Part shown: positions 34,365 through 44,029 of the stretch, one piece after another | Numbering within the stretch: position 1 is the first letter of the stretch | How the letters are laid out: each line of letters opens with the position of its first letter | DNA from: an uncultured Altererythrobacter sp. | Lineage (GTDB): Bacteria > Pseudomonadota > Alphaproteobacteria > Sphingomonadales > Sphingomonadaceae | DNA: 45,032 bases | NCBI GenBank assembly: GCA_946886565.1 | Contig: CAMPIX010000018.1 | Location: 1 to 45,032, forward strand | Direction: 5' to 3' | Notes under the pieces: model-generated | What the model saw: only the letters and a program-made list of their open reading frames with translations | What the model was told of the DNA's origin: nothing | Database searches by the model: none | Position numbers and translations under genes: made by a program

Positions 34365-35491
34365 CAGGCCTCTGCCTCGCCGGTAGTGGGGTCGCTCGGG
34401 GTCCGGTCGAGCCGCTCGGCGCGGCGTTCGAGCGCGACCTTGATCATCGCCAGCAGGGGATCGGCCAGCGCCAGCCCGAGTATGCCGAACATGACCCCGA
34501 AGATGAGCTGTGCGCCCAGCACCAGCGCCGGGGCGAGATCGACCGTCTTCTTGGCGATCATCGGGATGAGGACGTAACCGTCGAAGTTCTGCACCAGCAG
34601 ATAGACGAAGATCGTGTAGAGCCCCATGTCGGTGCCCCCGGAGAAGCCGACGAGCACCATGAGGATGCCCGAGATCACCGCGCCGATATTGGGGATGAAC
34701 GCAAGCAGCCCGGTCAGCAGCCCGAGCAGCGCGGCCATCGGCACCGGGCCGATGCCGATCAGCTGTCCGCCATAGGCGAGCAGCGCCCAGGTGAAGAGCC
34801 CCTCCACGAACATGCCGATCAGCCGCCCCGCGAGCAGGCGGCGCAAGTTGAACGCCATGTGCTCGATCGTGTCGTAGAACGCCGCGCGGTGGTGCGCGGG
34901 GACCATCCAGGCCACGCCGCGCTCGTAGAGATTGGGCTCGATCGCGATGTAGATGCCGATGATCAGGATCAGCAGGATCGTCGCGAAGCCGCCGAAAATC
35001 CCGCCGATCGCGCGCGTCACGGTGCCGACGCCGCTGACGAGGCTGCCGACCACGCTCTGGACGTCCGCCTGGCTGATGGCAAATCCCTGCTCGCGCAGCA
35101 TCCCGAGCAGGCGCCCAAGCTGTTCGCCCACGATCTGTGGGAACTCCGCGGCCTGCTGCGAGATCTGGGTGCCGGCAAACTGACCGAGCCAGACGAGAAA
35201 GGCGATCATCGCCACGATCACGATCGCGACCCGCCAGCCGCGGGCGATCTTGAGCCCGCGGCCGAGCAGCCGCGCGCCGCCGTCGATCATCGAAGCGAAG
35301 ACCATCGCCCCGAAGATCACCAGCAGCGACTGCGAGATATAGACCGCGAGAACGAAAAGCCCGATTACCGCAGTCCAGACAAGCGCGCGCGTAGCTTCGA
35401 AGCGGAGCTCGGGGTTTCGGATGTAAGCCGGGCTTCTGCCCATCGGCGCGTCGGGCGCGTCTTTACTGCTGCTCACTCTCGGTGCCCCCAT
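34364..35491 (-). CDS. AI-2E/TerC-like permease family membrane protein
   Basis: 375-residue polytopic protein of the AI-2E transporter (UPF0118, PerM) family. Eight TM segments are expected; visible hallmarks are ALVWTAVIGLFVLAVY at the start, GRLIGMFVEGLFTWALL and the family FIPNIGAVISGI turn, then LVQNFDGYVLIPMI. Substrates vary in the family (small signals, ions, organics). The start is unsure: ATG 35491 overlaps lepB by 29 bp; GTG 35476 has GGGGG at good spacing. Confidence 0.9.
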   Translation of the reverse strand: MGAPRVSSSKDAPDAPMGRSPAYIRNPELRFEATRALVWTAVIGLFVLAVYISQSLLVIFGAMVFASMIDGGARLLGRGLKIARGWRVAIVIVAMIAFLVWLGQFAGTQISQQAAEFPQIVGEQLGRLLGMLREQGFAISQADVQSVVGSLVSGVGTVTRAIGGIFGGFATILLILIIGIYIAIEPNLYERGVAWMVPAHHRAAFYDTIEHMAFNLRRLLAGRLIGMFVEGLFTWALLAYGGQLIGIGPVPMAALLGLLTGLLAFIPNIGAVISGILMVLVGFSGGTDMGLYTIFVYLLVQNFDGYVLIPMIAKKTVDLAPALVLGAQLIFGVMFGILGLALADPLLAMIKVALERRAERLDRTPSDPTTGEAEA

Positions 35492-36356
35492 CGGCGATTG
35501 CGGGACGCAATGTGGTCCAGGCGCGGCCGCCGCGCAAGGATGTGAACCAGCTCACCGGGTTCCAGCTCGTCGTGCCGTCGAGCGAGAAGGTGATGAACTC
35601 TGCCCGTCCGCCGATGTTCTCGAGCGGGACCGGCCCCATCAGCCCGCTCGGCTCGTAGGCGCGGCTGTCGGCCGAATGATCGCGGTTGTCGCCCATGACC
35701 ATGACGTGACCTTCGGGGATCGCGATCGGCCCGAAGTCGTCGAGGCTTTGGGCCTTGTGGTCGATCACCAGATAGGTCGCGCCGTTGGGCAGGGTCTCCC
35801 GCAGAGTCGGCGGTTCGCAAACGCGGCTGCCATCGGGCAGGACGACGCTGTAGTCGTAGGGGACGCCGGTGCGAGGATCGATTCCGAAATCGCATTGCAT
35901 GTTGGCGTCGATCGGGATGCGCAGCGGCGGCTCGACCGCCTGCGGCACGGGCGTGCCGTCGATCACGATCTGGCCGTTCCGGACCTCGAAGGTGTCGCCG
36001 GGCAGGCCGACCACGCGCTTGATGTAGTCCTCGTCGCGCTGCGGGTGGACGGGGATCACGATATCGCCGTATTCCGGCGTCTCGGGCCAGATCCGCCAGT
36101 CCCCGCGCGGCATCAGGTGGAACGAGATCGAGGCCCAGCTCCAGCCGTAGGGGTACTTGCTCACCACCAGCCGGTCGCCGATCAGCAGGTTGGGCAACAT
36201 CGATTCGCTCGGGATGTAGAACGGCTTGGCGACGAAGCTGTGGAAGCCGAGCACCGCGAGCAGCATCAGCGCCAGCCCGCGCAGCTCCGATCCCCAGTTG
36301 ATCTTCTCTTTCGTCTTGTCGGCTTTGTCGGTCACGGCGGAAAGGGCACTGCTCAT
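35463..36356 (-). CDS. lepB: Signal peptidase I
   Basis: Membrane serine-lysine protease that removes signal peptides on the outer side of the inner membrane. 297 residues; one TM (about 25-42), catalytic S52 in PSESM, K113 in [11 protein letters not shown], and the terminal [11 protein letters not shown] box. An insert with [13 protein letters not shown] suggests the alphaproteobacterial type. ATG 36356 overlaps the acpS stop by 4 bp. The usual alphaproteobacterial neighbours rnc and era do not follow. Confidence 0.95.
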   Translation of the reverse strand: MSSALSAVTDKADKTKEKINWGSELRGLALMLLAVLGFHSFVAKPFYIPSESMLPNLLIGDRLVVSKYPYGWSWASISFHLMPRGDWRIWPETPEYGDIVIPVHPQRDEDYIKRVVGLPGDTFEVRNGQIVIDGTPVPQAVEPPLRIPIDANMQCDFGIDPRTGVPYDYSVVLPDGSRVCEPPTLRETLPNGATYLVIDHKAQSLDDFGPIAIPEGHVMVMGDNRDHSADSRAYEPSGLMGPVPLENIGGRAEFITFSLDGTTSWNPVSWFTSLRGGRAWTTLRPAIADGGTESEQQ

Positions 36357-36754
36357 AACGGGCGGGCCTCGATGATCACGAAGGCCTGCGCCCATGGATG
36401 GTCGTCGGTGAGGGTGAGATGAACGAGGGCCTCATGGCCGTGCGGGGTCAATTCCGCAAGCCGCTTGGCCGCGCCGCCCGCCAGCGCGAGCGTCGGCGCG
36501 CCCGAGGGGGAGTTCACCACCCCGATGTCCTTGTGGAACACCCCGCGCTTGAACCCGGTGCCGACCGCCTTGACGTAGGCCTCCTTCGCCGCCCAGCGCT
36601 TGGCGTAGGTTCCGGCGCGGGTGTAGGGGCGCTTGGCCGCCTTGGCGCGTTCGACGTCTGTAAAGCAGCGCGCCTCGAACCGCTCGCCCCAGCGCTCGAG
36701 TGAGGCGGCGATGCGCTCGATATTGGTGAGGTCGGAGCCGAGACCGATGATCAT
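36353..36754 (-). CDS. acpS: Holo-[acyl-carrier-protein] synthase
   Basis: Transfers 4'-phosphopantetheine from CoA to acyl carrier protein. 133 residues with [12 protein letters not shown] (metal-binding Asp), [13 protein letters not shown] (catalytic Glu/Lys) and [18 protein letters not shown] 36754 is used by homology; an ATG seven codons upstream sits in a stable hairpin. No ribosome site is visible. It is first in the acpS-lepB chain and lies 259 bp after pdxJ. Confidence 0.94.
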   Translation of the reverse strand: MIIGLGSDLTNIERIAASLERWGERFEARCFTDVERAKAAKRPYTRAGTYAKRWAAKEAYVKAVGTGFKRGVFHKDIGVVNSPSGAPTLALAGGAAKRLAELTPHGHEALVHLTLTDDHPWAQAFVIIEARPL

Positions 36755-36764
36755 TTTCTTGTTC

Positions 36765-36982
36765 CGCGCGCCCATCCGGGCGCGCGTCCTCGGCGCTGAT
36801 CCCTCCGCTTCGCTTCGGGGCGCCTGCGGGCGGGCGGCCGCCCTTGCCTTGGCCTAGTCGGCCTGCGGGTCAGTGCTTGATCGCAGTAGTGGTCCAAGCA
36901 CAAGAATAAGCACGCGGTAGCGTGCGAGCGCGCGACTGCGCGCCGGCCGTCAGGCCGAAGCCAAGCAGCGCGGATGCGCTGC
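36765..36982. repeat. Cluster of five tetraloop hairpins between pdxJ and acpS
   Basis: Five perfect stems with 4-nt loops: CGCGCGCCC/GGGCGCGCG (36765-36786), GCACGC/GCGTGC (36910-36925), GCGCGC/GCGCGC (36928-36943), CGGCC/GGCCG (36944-36957) and GCAGCGC/GCGCTGC (36965-36982). Loops on the plus strand are ATCC, GGTA, GACT, GTCA and GGAT. The 12-bp palindrome GGGCGGCCGCCC (36832-36843) adds to them. No ORF is convincing in this 259-bp gap. It may be a REP-like block or a processing/attenuation region of the pdxJ-acpS message. Confidence 0.65.
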
Positions 36983-37013
36983 GCCCGGCGTTTGAGGGAT
37001 TCAAACAAAAGAC

Positions 37014-37742
37014 TCACCGCGCCTCGTCCATCAATTCGCGCATCGTGCGCACCGCGTGCTCCAGCCCGACGAAGACCGCCTCGCCGACCAGATAGTGACC
37101 GATGTTGAGTTCGGCCAATTGCGGAATCGCCGCGATCGGCTGGACGTTGTCGTAAGTCAGGCCGTGCCCGGCGTGCGGCTCGATCCCGTTCTTCACCGCG
37201 AGCGCGGCCATGTCGGCGATGCGCTTCAGTTCGCGCGCGCGATCCTCGCCGGAGGCATGAGCGTATTCGCCGGTGTGAAACTCGACCACCGGCGCGCACA
37301 GCCGCAGAGCGGCCTCGAGCTGGCGCTCGCTCGCCTCGATGAACAGGCTGACGCGAATGCCCGCATCGGCGAGGCGCGAGACAACCGGCGCTAGCTGGTT
37401 GTGCAACCCCGCCGCGTCGAGCCCGCCTTCGGTGGTGCGCTCCTCGCGCTTTTCGGGGACGATGCACGCGGCGTGCGGCTTGTGACGCAACGCGATCTCG
37501 AGCATCTCCTCGGTCGCCGCCATCTCGAGGTTCAACGGCAGATCGGTCGCGGCCTGGATGCGCGCGAGGTCCTCGTCGCGGATGTGGCGCCGGTCTTCGC
37601 GCAGGTGCGCGGTGATCCCGTCGCCGCCGACCGCCGCGACGATCTCGGCCGCGCGCACCGGATCGGGATGGTCGCCGCCTCGCGCGTTGCGGATGGTAGC
37701 GACGTGGTCGATATTGACCCCGAGGCGAAGGTGGCGCGCCAT
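37014..37742 (-). CDS. pdxJ: Pyridoxine 5'-phosphate synthase
   Basis: TIM-barrel enzyme that condenses 1-deoxyxylulose 5-phosphate with 3-amino-acetone phosphate in B6 synthesis. 242 residues with [16 protein letters not shown] at the first strand, [12 protein letters not shown], the [15 protein letters not shown] loop, EFHTGEYAH and the phosphate-binding [27 protein letters not shown] 37742 follows the pyrE stop after 1 bp. Confidence 0.97.
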   Translation of the reverse strand: MARHLRLGVNIDHVATIRNARGGDHPDPVRAAEIVAAVGGDGITAHLREDRRHIRDEDLARIQAATDLPLNLEMAATEEMLEIALRHKPHAACIVPEKREERTTEGGLDAAGLHNQLAPVVSRLADAGIRVSLFIEASERQLEAALRLCAPVVEFHTGEYAHASGEDRARELKRIADMAALAVKNGIEPHAGHGLTYDNVQPIAAIPQLAELNIGHYLVGEAVFVGLEHAVRTMRELMDEAR

Positions 37743-37743
37743 C

Positions 37744-38322
37744 CTATTTGCGGCTTCCCGGCTTGGTCAACGGCACTTTCGCAAGCTCGGCCGGCACCTC
37801 GTCCTCGGCATAGCTGGGGAAGGCGATGTCGAGCAGCGCGTAGTACGGCACGTCGAACGTGACGCCCTCTGCTCGCCGGTCGACCAGCGAGACGAGCGCC
37901 ACAACCTCGCCCCCTGCCGCCTCGACCGCCTTCATCGCTTCCTTGGATGACAAGCCGGTCGTCACCACGTCCTCGACCACCAGCACTTTCTCGCCCGGTT
38001 CGAGACGGAAGCCGCGGCGCAGTTCGAACGTCCCCTCGGGGCGCTCGAGAAACACCGCTTCCTTGCCCAGCGCGCGGCCCATCTCGTGTCCGATGATGAT
38101 CCCGCCCATCGCCGGCGAGACGACCTTGTCGGCCGAACTGCGCAGTTCGCGCGGCATTTTCGCCGCGAGCGCGGCGGCGAGCCGGCTTGCCCGCATCGGC
38201 TCCATCAGTACGCGTGCGCATTGCAGATAATGCCCGCTATGGCGGCCCGAGGAGAGCTTGAAATGCCCTTCCAGCAGAGCCTCGCTCGCGCGGAATTCCT
38301 GGAGGACTTCGTCTTCGGTCAT
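37744..38322 (-). CDS. pyrE: Orotate phosphoribosyltransferase
   Basis: Makes OMP from orotate and PRPP in de novo pyrimidine synthesis. 192 residues; PRPP loop [17 protein letters not shown], plus [19 protein letters not shown] and [18 protein letters not shown]. Start at ATG 38322 ([10 protein letters not shown]) is favoured by homology over an ATG six codons upstream; neither has a clear ribosome site. It is divergent from ctaC and heads the pdxJ chain. Confidence 0.96.
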   Translation of the reverse strand: MTEDEVLQEFRASEALLEGHFKLSSGRHSGHYLQCARVLMEPMRASRLAAALAAKMPRELRSSADKVVSPAMGGIIIGHEMGRALGKEAVFLERPEGTFELRRGFRLEPGEKVLVVEDVVTTGLSSKEAMKAVEAAGGEVVALVSLVDRRAEGVTFDVPYYALLDIAFPSYAEDEVPAELAKVPLTKPGSRK

Positions 38323-38394
38323 CGTGTTCGTGCAGTCCATTTCGGGAGGTTTTCCGGCGCGGTTGGCCGGCAGCGGATTTTTCTCCTAGAAGCG

Positions 38395-38424
38395 CTTGAG
38401 ACGGGGGGCAAGCGCGCGTATAGG
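38395..38424 (+). promoter_or_regulatory. Predicted promoter of the cytochrome oxidase operon
   Basis: CTTGAG (38395-38400), 18 bp, TATAGG (38419-38424), about 95 bp before the ctaC ATG. The context GCGCGCGTATAGGC matches the cobS promoter. No operator is recognised in the leader. Confidence 0.5.
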
Positions 38425-38519
38425 CCCGCGCAGACCTGTCCCTCGACGGGGGTTTCGCGGCTGCGCAAGTAGCCTTCAGCGACAGAACGGCAACGACAAG
38501 AACGGAAAGCGTCGGACAG

Positions 38520-39599
38520 ATGAAATTCGGTGACTGGCCCCGAGGGGTTACGCGGTTGGCAACCACACTCTGGGCGGCGCTCGCCATCGCTCTCGCTCCG
38601 CAGGCGGCTTTCGCTCAGGACGAGGTTTCGGCCCCCGCGGCCGAAGCTGCGAGCGAAGCGCCGGCCGACGCCGCCGTTCCGGCCGACGCTGCGGCTGCGG
38701 CTGACGCGGCCCCGCCTGCGGGTAGCTACGAGCCGCTCGGTCCCGAATGGATCAAGGGTCAGCCGACTGCCGGCGCCTGGGATGTCCAGGAACAGTATTC
38801 GCCGATCGGCGAGACTGCCACCGGGCTTCACGTCGGCCTGATCTGGATCATGGCGATCATTTGCGTGTTCGTGCTCGGGCTGCTCGTCTGGGTCGTGGTT
38901 CGCTATCGCCGCGGTGCCAACCCGGTTCCCTCCAAGACCACGCACAACACCTTCATCGAGGTCGTGTGGACGCTCGTCCCCGTTCTCATCCTGGTCGGTA
39001 TTGCGATCCCTTCGATCTCGCTGCTGGCCGACCAGTACGAATCCCCGCCCGAGGATGCGGTGACGATCAAGGTCACCGGTTACCAGTGGTACTGGGGTTA
39101 CGGCTATCCCGACAACGGCGGGTTCGAGGTGATCTCGAACATGCTGCCCGAAGAAGAGGCGGAGGCGAAGGGCCTTCCCTCGCACCTCGCGGTCGACAAC
39201 CGCATGGTCGTCCCGGTCGATACGCCGCTGCGCATCCAGACCACCGCCGCGGACGTGATCCACGCCTTCGCGGTGCCTTCGCTCTGGTTCAAGATCGACG
39301 CCGTGCCTGGCCGCCTCAACGAACGTCTGCTGACGATCACCGAACCGGGCATCTACTACGGCCAGTGCTCCGAACTGTGTGGCGCGCGCCACGGCTACAT
39401 GCCGATCGCGGTCGAGGCGATCCCGCGCGATCAGTGGGAGGCTTGGGTTCTCACGCAGCCCGGCGGCACGCTGGGCGAAGAAGAGCCGGTCGCGACCGCG
39501 GCTCCTGCGGCAGCCGCTGACGCTGGCGAAGAGCCCGCAGAGACGACCGCCACTGCCGAAGATGCGGAGGCCGCTGCACCGGCCCCCGCCACCAACTGA
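38520..39599 (+). CDS. ctaC: Cytochrome c oxidase subunit II
   Basis: Periplasmic electron entry subunit of the aa3-type oxidase. 359 residues: signal peptide (about 1-32, LAPQAAFAQ), Ala-rich linker of about 35 residues, two TM helices, and a cupredoxin domain. The CuA ligands are complete: H near 247, C283, C287, H291 and M294 ([12 protein letters not shown]). The C-terminal 40 residues are Ala/Glu/Thr-rich low complexity. It heads the operon, 23 bp before ctaD. Confidence 0.96.
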   Translation: MKFGDWPRGVTRLATTLWAALAIALAPQAAFAQDEVSAPAAEAASEAPADAAVPADAAAAADAAPPAGSYEPLGPEWIKGQPTAGAWDVQEQYSPIGETATGLHVGLIWIMAIICVFVLGLLVWVVVRYRRGANPVPSKTTHNTFIEVVWTLVPVLILVGIAIPSISLLADQYESPPEDAVTIKVTGYQWYWGYGYPDNGGFEVISNMLPEEEAEAKGLPSHLAVDNRMVVPVDTPLRIQTTAADVIHAFAVPSLWFKIDAVPGRLNERLLTITEPGIYYGQCSELCGARHGYMPIAVEAIPRDQWEAWVLTQPGGTLGEEEPVATAAPAAAADAGEEPAETTATAEDAEAAAPAPATN

Positions 39600-39622
39600 T
39601 TCACGCCGAGAGAAACGCGACC

Positions 39623-41329
39623 ATGGCTACTACCGCTGAAGGCTTCCAGGCTCACACCGAAGACGCCCATCACGACGCCGATCACAAGCCCGGCTTCTTT
39701 GCCCGTTGGTTCATGTCGACCAATCACAAGGATATCGGCACGCTCTACCTGATCTTCGCGATCATGGCGGGGATCATCGGCGGCGCGATCTCGGGCATCA
39801 TGCGCTGGGAACTGGCCGAGCCGGGCATCCAGGTGCTCAATCAGTCGATCTTCCTGGTCGGCGTGGGGCCGGAAAGCTTCGACGCGGCGCTGCACCACTG
39901 GAACGTGCTGATCACCGCGCACGGGCTGATCATGGTCTTCTTCATGGTCATGCCGGCGATGATCGGCGGCTTCGGTAACTGGTTCGTGCCGCTGATGATC
40001 GGCGCGCCCGACATGGCGTTCCCGCGGATGAACAACATCTCGTTCTGGCTCACCGTAGCCGGTTTCTGCTCGCTGATGTTCTCGATGTTCATGCCTGGCG
40101 GTATCGGCGACGGCGCGGGGACGGGCTGGACGGTCTATGCGCCGCTTTCCACCAGCGGTTCGGTCGGGCCGGCGGTCGACTTCGTGATCTTCTCGCTCCA
40201 CCTCGCAGGTGCGGGCTCTATCCTCGGTGCGACCAACTTCATCACCACCATCTTCAACATGCGCGCGCCGGGCATGACACTGCACAAGATGCCGCTGTTC
40301 GTGTGGTCGATCCTCGTCACCGCGTTCCTGCTGCTGCTCGCACTGCCGGTGCTGGCCGCGGCGATCACCATGCTGCTGACCGACCGCAACTTCGGCACGA
40401 CGTTCTTCGATCCGGCGGGCGGCGGCGACCCGGTGCTCTACCAGCACTTGTTCTGGTTCTTCGGCCACCCCGAGGTCTACATCATGATCCTGCCGGGCTT
40501 CGGCATGATCAGCCAGATCATCGCCACCTTCAGCCGCAAGCCGGTGTTCGGCTATCTCGGCATGGCTTACGCCATGGTCGCGATCGGCGTGGTCGGCTTC
40601 GTCGTCTGGGCGCACCACATGTACACCGTGGGCATGGACGTGAACACGAAGATGTACTTCACCGCCGCGACGATGGTCATCGCGGTGCCGACCGGCGTGA
40701 AGATCTTCAGCTGGATCGCGACGATGTGGGGCGGCAGCCTCGAGTTCAAGAGCCCGATGGTCTGGGCGCTCGGCTTCATCTTCCTGTTCACCATCGGCGG
40801 CGTGACCGGTGTCTATCTCGCCAACGGCGGTATCGACGACGTGGTTCACGACACCTACTTCGTGGTGGCGCACTTCCACTACGTGCTGTCGATGGGCGCG
40901 GTGTTCTCGCTCTTCGCCGGCTTCTACTACTGGTTCCCCAAGATGAGCGGGCGGATGCACTCCGAACTGCTGGCCCATATCCACTTCTGGGGCTTCTTCA
41001 TCGGCGTGAACGTGATCTTCTTCCCGCAGCACTTCCTCGGCTGGCAGGGCATGCCGCGCCGCTATCCGGACTATGTGGAAGCCTATGGCTACTGGAACGA
41101 GATCTCGTCGCTCGGCTATCTCATCATGGCTGCCTCGATGGTCGTGTTCTTCGTCAACCTCGCTTACGCCTTCATCGGTGGCAGGAAGGCTGCGCCGAAC
41201 TACTGGGGCGAAGGCGCGACGACGCTCGAATGGACGCTCTCGAGCCCGCCGCCCTACCATCAGTTCGAGACGTTGCCGGTGATCGAAGAGCATCACGATT
41301 ACCACGATCATCGCCCGGCAACCGCCTGA
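39623..41329 (+). CDS. ctaD: Cytochrome c oxidase subunit I
   Basis: Catalytic subunit that reduces oxygen at haem a3/CuB and pumps protons. 568 residues, twelve TM helices. Seen are [15 protein letters not shown] (haem ligand), [18 protein letters not shown] with the His-Tyr cross-link and D-channel glutamate (type A1 oxidase), WAHHMYTVG for CuB, and [11 protein letters not shown] for the two haem ligands. Its C-terminus ends in a His-rich [11 protein letters not shown] tail. A dispersed repeat follows the stop. Confidence 0.97.
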   Translation: MATTAEGFQAHTEDAHHDADHKPGFFARWFMSTNHKDIGTLYLIFAIMAGIIGGAISGIMRWELAEPGIQVLNQSIFLVGVGPESFDAALHHWNVLITAHGLIMVFFMVMPAMIGGFGNWFVPLMIGAPDMAFPRMNNISFWLTVAGFCSLMFSMFMPGGIGDGAGTGWTVYAPLSTSGSVGPAVDFVIFSLHLAGAGSILGATNFITTIFNMRAPGMTLHKMPLFVWSILVTAFLLLLALPVLAAAITMLLTDRNFGTTFFDPAGGGDPVLYQHLFWFFGHPEVYIMILPGFGMISQIIATFSRKPVFGYLGMAYAMVAIGVVGFVVWAHHMYTVGMDVNTKMYFTAATMVIAVPTGVKIFSWIATMWGGSLEFKSPMVWALGFIFLFTIGGVTGVYLANGGIDDVVHDTYFVVAHFHYVLSMGAVFSLFAGFYYWFPKMSGRMHSELLAHIHFWGFFIGVNVIFFPQHFLGWQGMPRRYPDYVEAYGYWNEISSLGYLIMAASMVVFFVNLAYAFIGGRKAAPNYWGEGATTLEWTLSSPPPYHQFETLPVIEEHHDYHDHRPATA

Positions 41330-41334
41330 TGAAA

Positions 41335-41472
41335 ATCCTCCCCGGAACGGGGAGGGGGACCATGCGCAGCATGGTGGAGGGGCACGTGCCGCAAGCGTTA
41401 CGCTGCTGGCCTGTTCCCCGCCGTCATCGAGTGCTAGCGCACTCGCTGCCACCTCCCCGTTCCGGGGAGGAT
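41335..41472. repeat. Dispersed inverted repeat, CCTCCCCG/CGGGGAGG type
   Basis: A perfect 21-bp inverted repeat (41335-41355 and 41452-41472) whose arms are themselves near-palindromes (CCTCCCCGGAACGGGGAGG, 8-bp stem with GAA loop). Between them lie CATGCGCAGCATGG and GTGCTAGCGCAC, further small palindromes. A second copy starts at 44984. It fills the 175-bp gap between ctaD and ctaB inside the operon and could reduce readthrough or stabilise the ctaC-ctaD message. Confidence 0.85.
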
Positions 41473-41504
41473 CGAAGAATCGCCAGTCCGATCTTGAATT
41501 TGCA

Positions 41505-42428
41505 ATGATGCCTGCAACTGCTCAGACCCGGATCCAACCCGCCGACTGGCGCGATTTTTTCGCGCTGACCAAGCCGCGGGTGATGAGCCTGGTGATCTTC
41601 ACCGGGCTTTGCGGCCTGCTCGCTGCGCCGGGCGCTGTGCATCCGGTGATCGGATTCACCGCGGTGCTGTGCATCGCGCTCGGCGCGGGCGGGGCGGCCT
41701 CGCTCAATCAGTGGTGGGAAGCCGATCTCGACGCCGGGATGAAGCGCACCGCGGCGCGGCCGATCCCGGCGGGGCGCATGGCGCGCACCGACGCGCGCGA
41801 TTTCGGCATCGCGCTCTCGGTCGGCTCGGTGCTGCTGATGGGGCTTGCGGTGAACTGGCTTGCGGCCGCGATCCTTGCGGTCTCGATCGTCTACTACGCG
41901 GTGGTCTATACCGTGTGGCTCAAGCCGCGCACGCCGCAGAACATCGTCATCGGCGGCGGGGCAGGCGCGTTCCCGCCGATGATCGGCTGGGTCGCGGTGA
42001 CCGGCGAGATCACTGCGATGCCGGTGCTGCTGTTCGCGATCATCTTCTTCTGGACCCCGCCGCACTTCTGGGCGCTCGCGCTGTTCGTCCAGTCGGACTA
42101 CGCCAAGGTCGGCATCCCGATGATGCCGGTGGTGAAGGGCGAGAAATCGACCCGCCGCCAGATCCTGCTCTATTCGCTGCTGCTCCTTCCGCTCGCGCTG
42201 TCGCCGTGGTTGATCGGCGGGACAGGCCTGCTCTATGGCGGTGCGGCGGCTGTGCTGACCGCGCTGTTCGTCGCCCTCTCGCTGCCGGTGGCCTTCCGCA
42301 CCGCGGGACCGGACGACGGGATGCGGCCCGAAAAGCGGCTGTTCGGCTACAGCGTGCTCTATCTCTTCGCGCTGTTCGCGGCTCTCGTCGCGGATCGCAC
42401 CGCGCTAGTGCAAGGATGGTTCGGATGA
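41505..42428 (+). CDS. ctaB: Protoheme IX farnesyltransferase
   Basis: Makes haem O from haem B and farnesyl diphosphate, on the way to haem A of the oxidase. 307 residues, about eight TM helices. Prenyl-diphosphate motifs are present: [12 protein letters not shown] (N-x3-D-x3-D type) and [16 protein letters not shown]. Two ATGs in a row open the frame. It is coupled to the next small gene by an ATGA overlap. Confidence 0.96.
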   Translation: MMPATAQTRIQPADWRDFFALTKPRVMSLVIFTGLCGLLAAPGAVHPVIGFTAVLCIALGAGGAASLNQWWEADLDAGMKRTAARPIPAGRMARTDARDFGIALSVGSVLLMGLAVNWLAAAILAVSIVYYAVVYTVWLKPRTPQNIVIGGGAGAFPPMIGWVAVTGEITAMPVLLFAIIFFWTPPHFWALALFVQSDYAKVGIPMMPVVKGEKSTRRQILLYSLLLLPLALSPWLIGGTGLLYGGAAAVLTALFVALSLPVAFRTAGPDDGMRPEKRLFGYSVLYLFALFAALVADRTALVQGWFG

Positions 42429-42547
42429 CGCCCGAAGAGCAGCAGGAACTCGAAAAGCGGCGCAAGGGCCGCAACGTGGCGCTAGCGCTCGTGCTCGCGT
42501 TCTTCGTCGTGCTGTTCTACGTCATCACGATCGTGAAGATGGGCTGA
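42425..42547 (+). CDS. Small single-TM protein of the oxidase operon
   Basis: 40 residues: charged N-terminus ([16 protein letters not shown]) and one TM helix ([19 protein letters not shown]). It overlaps ctaB by 4 bp and precedes ctaG by 3 bp. This is the place where other alphaproteobacteria carry a short CoxF-like gene; a role as oxidase assembly factor or small subunit is inferred from position. Confidence 0.8.
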   Translation: MTPEEQQELEKRRKGRNVALALVLAFFVVLFYVITIVKMG

Positions 42548-42550
42548 CCG

Positions 42551-43123
42551 ATGGCGACCGCGACTCTCGAACGCAAGAACCTGCGGGTGGCCATGCTCGG
42601 CTTTCTCGCTGCGTTGGCGATGCTGGGTGTGGGTTACGCCGCGGTGCCGCTCTACCAGCTGTTCTGCCAGGTCACCGGCTTCGGCGGTACGACCCAGCGG
42701 GCGAGCGAATCCGATGCCGATCTGGCCGCGCGGCTGGCGCTCAGCGCTGGCGCGCCGACGATCTCGATCCGCTTCGACGCCAGCACGGCCGGCGACATGC
42801 CGTGGACCTTCGAGCCCGAGCAGGTGACCGATACGGTCCAGATCGGCGAGCGTGAAATGGCCTTCTTCACCGCACGCAACGATACCGACCAACCGATCAC
42901 CGGCACTGCGACCTTCAACGTCGAGCCCGAGCAGACCGGCGAGTACTTCAACAAGATCCAGTGTTTCTGCTTCACGGAGCAGACGCTCCAGCCGGGTCAG
43001 GAAGTTCGCATGCCGGTGCTGTTTTTCATCGACCCCGCAATCCTCAAGGATCCCAACGCGCAGGGTGTCGAACAGATCACCCTGAGCTACACTTTCCATC
43101 GCAAGCCGGAACCCGAAACCTAG
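42551..43123 (+). CDS. ctaG: Cytochrome oxidase copper chaperone CtaG/Cox11
   Basis: Delivers copper to CuB of subunit I. 190 residues: one TM anchor (about 12-32), then a periplasmic immunoglobulin-like domain with the copper motif CFCF (C138 and C140) and VPLYQLFCQVTGFGG just after the TM. The C-terminus LSYTFH matches the family. Confidence 0.96.
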   Translation: MATATLERKNLRVAMLGFLAALAMLGVGYAAVPLYQLFCQVTGFGGTTQRASESDADLAARLALSAGAPTISIRFDASTAGDMPWTFEPEQVTDTVQIGEREMAFFTARNDTDQPITGTATFNVEPEQTGEYFNKIQCFCFTEQTLQPGQEVRMPVLFFIDPAILKDPNAQGVEQITLSYTFHRKPEPET

Positions 43124-43140
43124 GGTCTGTACTGACCCTA
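43121..43140 (+). other. Hairpin at the ctaG stop codon
   Basis: TAGGGTC (43121-43127, containing the ctaG stop) pairs with GACCCTA (43134-43140) around TGTACT. It lies in the 84-bp gap before ctaE. It could set mRNA ends inside the operon; no T-run follows. Confidence 0.35.
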
Positions 43141-43207
43141 ACGCACTGGACCAACGCCGCGCCGCCGATTAAGGGCCGCGCAACCGCTTAGACAGGACCC
43201 GCGACCC

Positions 43208-44029
43208 ATGGCCGGAACCACCAACCACGACTACCACATCCTTCCGCCCGACATCTGGCCGCTGATCGGCGCGATTTCGGGGCTGACCTTCACCAGCGGC
43301 ATGGTCCTCTACATGCACGAGATGGCCAATTGGCAGATCGTGCTCGGCCTCGGCATAGCGGGCCTGATCGCCACGTTCTTCAGCTGGTTCAGCAACATCG
43401 TGAAGGAGGCACAGGGCGGCTATCACACGCCGGTGGTGCAGCTCCACATGCGTTACGGCATGATCCTGTTCATCGCCTCGGAGGTCATGTTCTTCGTCGG
43501 ATGGTTCTGGAGCTGGTTCGATTTCGCGCTGTTCCCCAGCCAGCTGGCCGAGGTGATCGGCGGGCAGTTCCCGCCCAAGGCGATCGAGGCGGTGATGAAC
43601 CCGTTCGACCTGCCGCTGCTCAACACGCTGATCCTGCTGTGCTCGGGCACCACCGTCACCTGGGCGCATCACTCGCTGATCCACGGCGATCGCGACGGGC
43701 TCAAGAAGGGGCTCTGGCTCACGATCCTGCTCGGCGTGCTGTTCACCAGCATCCAGGCCTACGAATACGCGCACGCGCCGTTCGGCTTCGGCGGCAACAC
43801 CTATAGCTCGGCGTTCTACATGGCGACGGGGTTCCATGGCTTCCATGTGCTCGTCGGCACGATCTTCCTGATCGTCTGCCTCGTGCGTACTTACAAGGGC
43901 CACTTCACGCCGCGCCAGCATTTCGGGTTCGAGGCGGCGGCGTGGTACTGGCACTTCGTCGACGTGGTGTGGCTGTTCCTGTTCGTCACGGTCTACGTCT
44001 GGGGCAGCTGGGGCGCTCCCGTCCACTGA
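43208..44029 (+). CDS. ctaE: Cytochrome c oxidase subunit III
   Basis: 273-residue membrane subunit of the aa3 oxidase. Seven TM helices; hallmarks MRYGMILFIASEVMFFVGWF, GTTVTWAHHSLIHGDR, ATGFHGFHVLVGTIFL and AAAWYWHFVDVVWLFLF. It ends in a TGATG overlap with the DUF983 gene. Confidence 0.97.
   Translation: MAGTTNHDYHILPPDIWPLIGAISGLTFTSGMVLYMHEMANWQIVLGLGIAGLIATFFSWFSNIVKEAQGGYHTPVVQLHMRYGMILFIASEVMFFVGWFWSWFDFALFPSQLAEVIGGQFPPKAIEAVMNPFDLPLLNTLILLCSGTTVTWAHHSLIHGDRDGLKKGLWLTILLGVLFTSIQAYEYAHAPFGFGGNTYSSAFYMATGFHGFHVLVGTIFLIVCLVRTYKGHFTPRQHFGFEAAAWYWHFVDVVWLFLFVTVYVWGSWGAPVH

Noticed and set aside
36755..37013. Hairpin cluster as CRISPR or tRNA
   Set aside because: Stems differ in sequence, no repeat-spacer regularity exists, and no cloverleaf can be drawn.
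39431..41452. 673-codon open frame opposite ctaC/ctaD
   Set aside because: Composition is a low-complexity mirror of subunit I, and it runs through a non-coding repeat.
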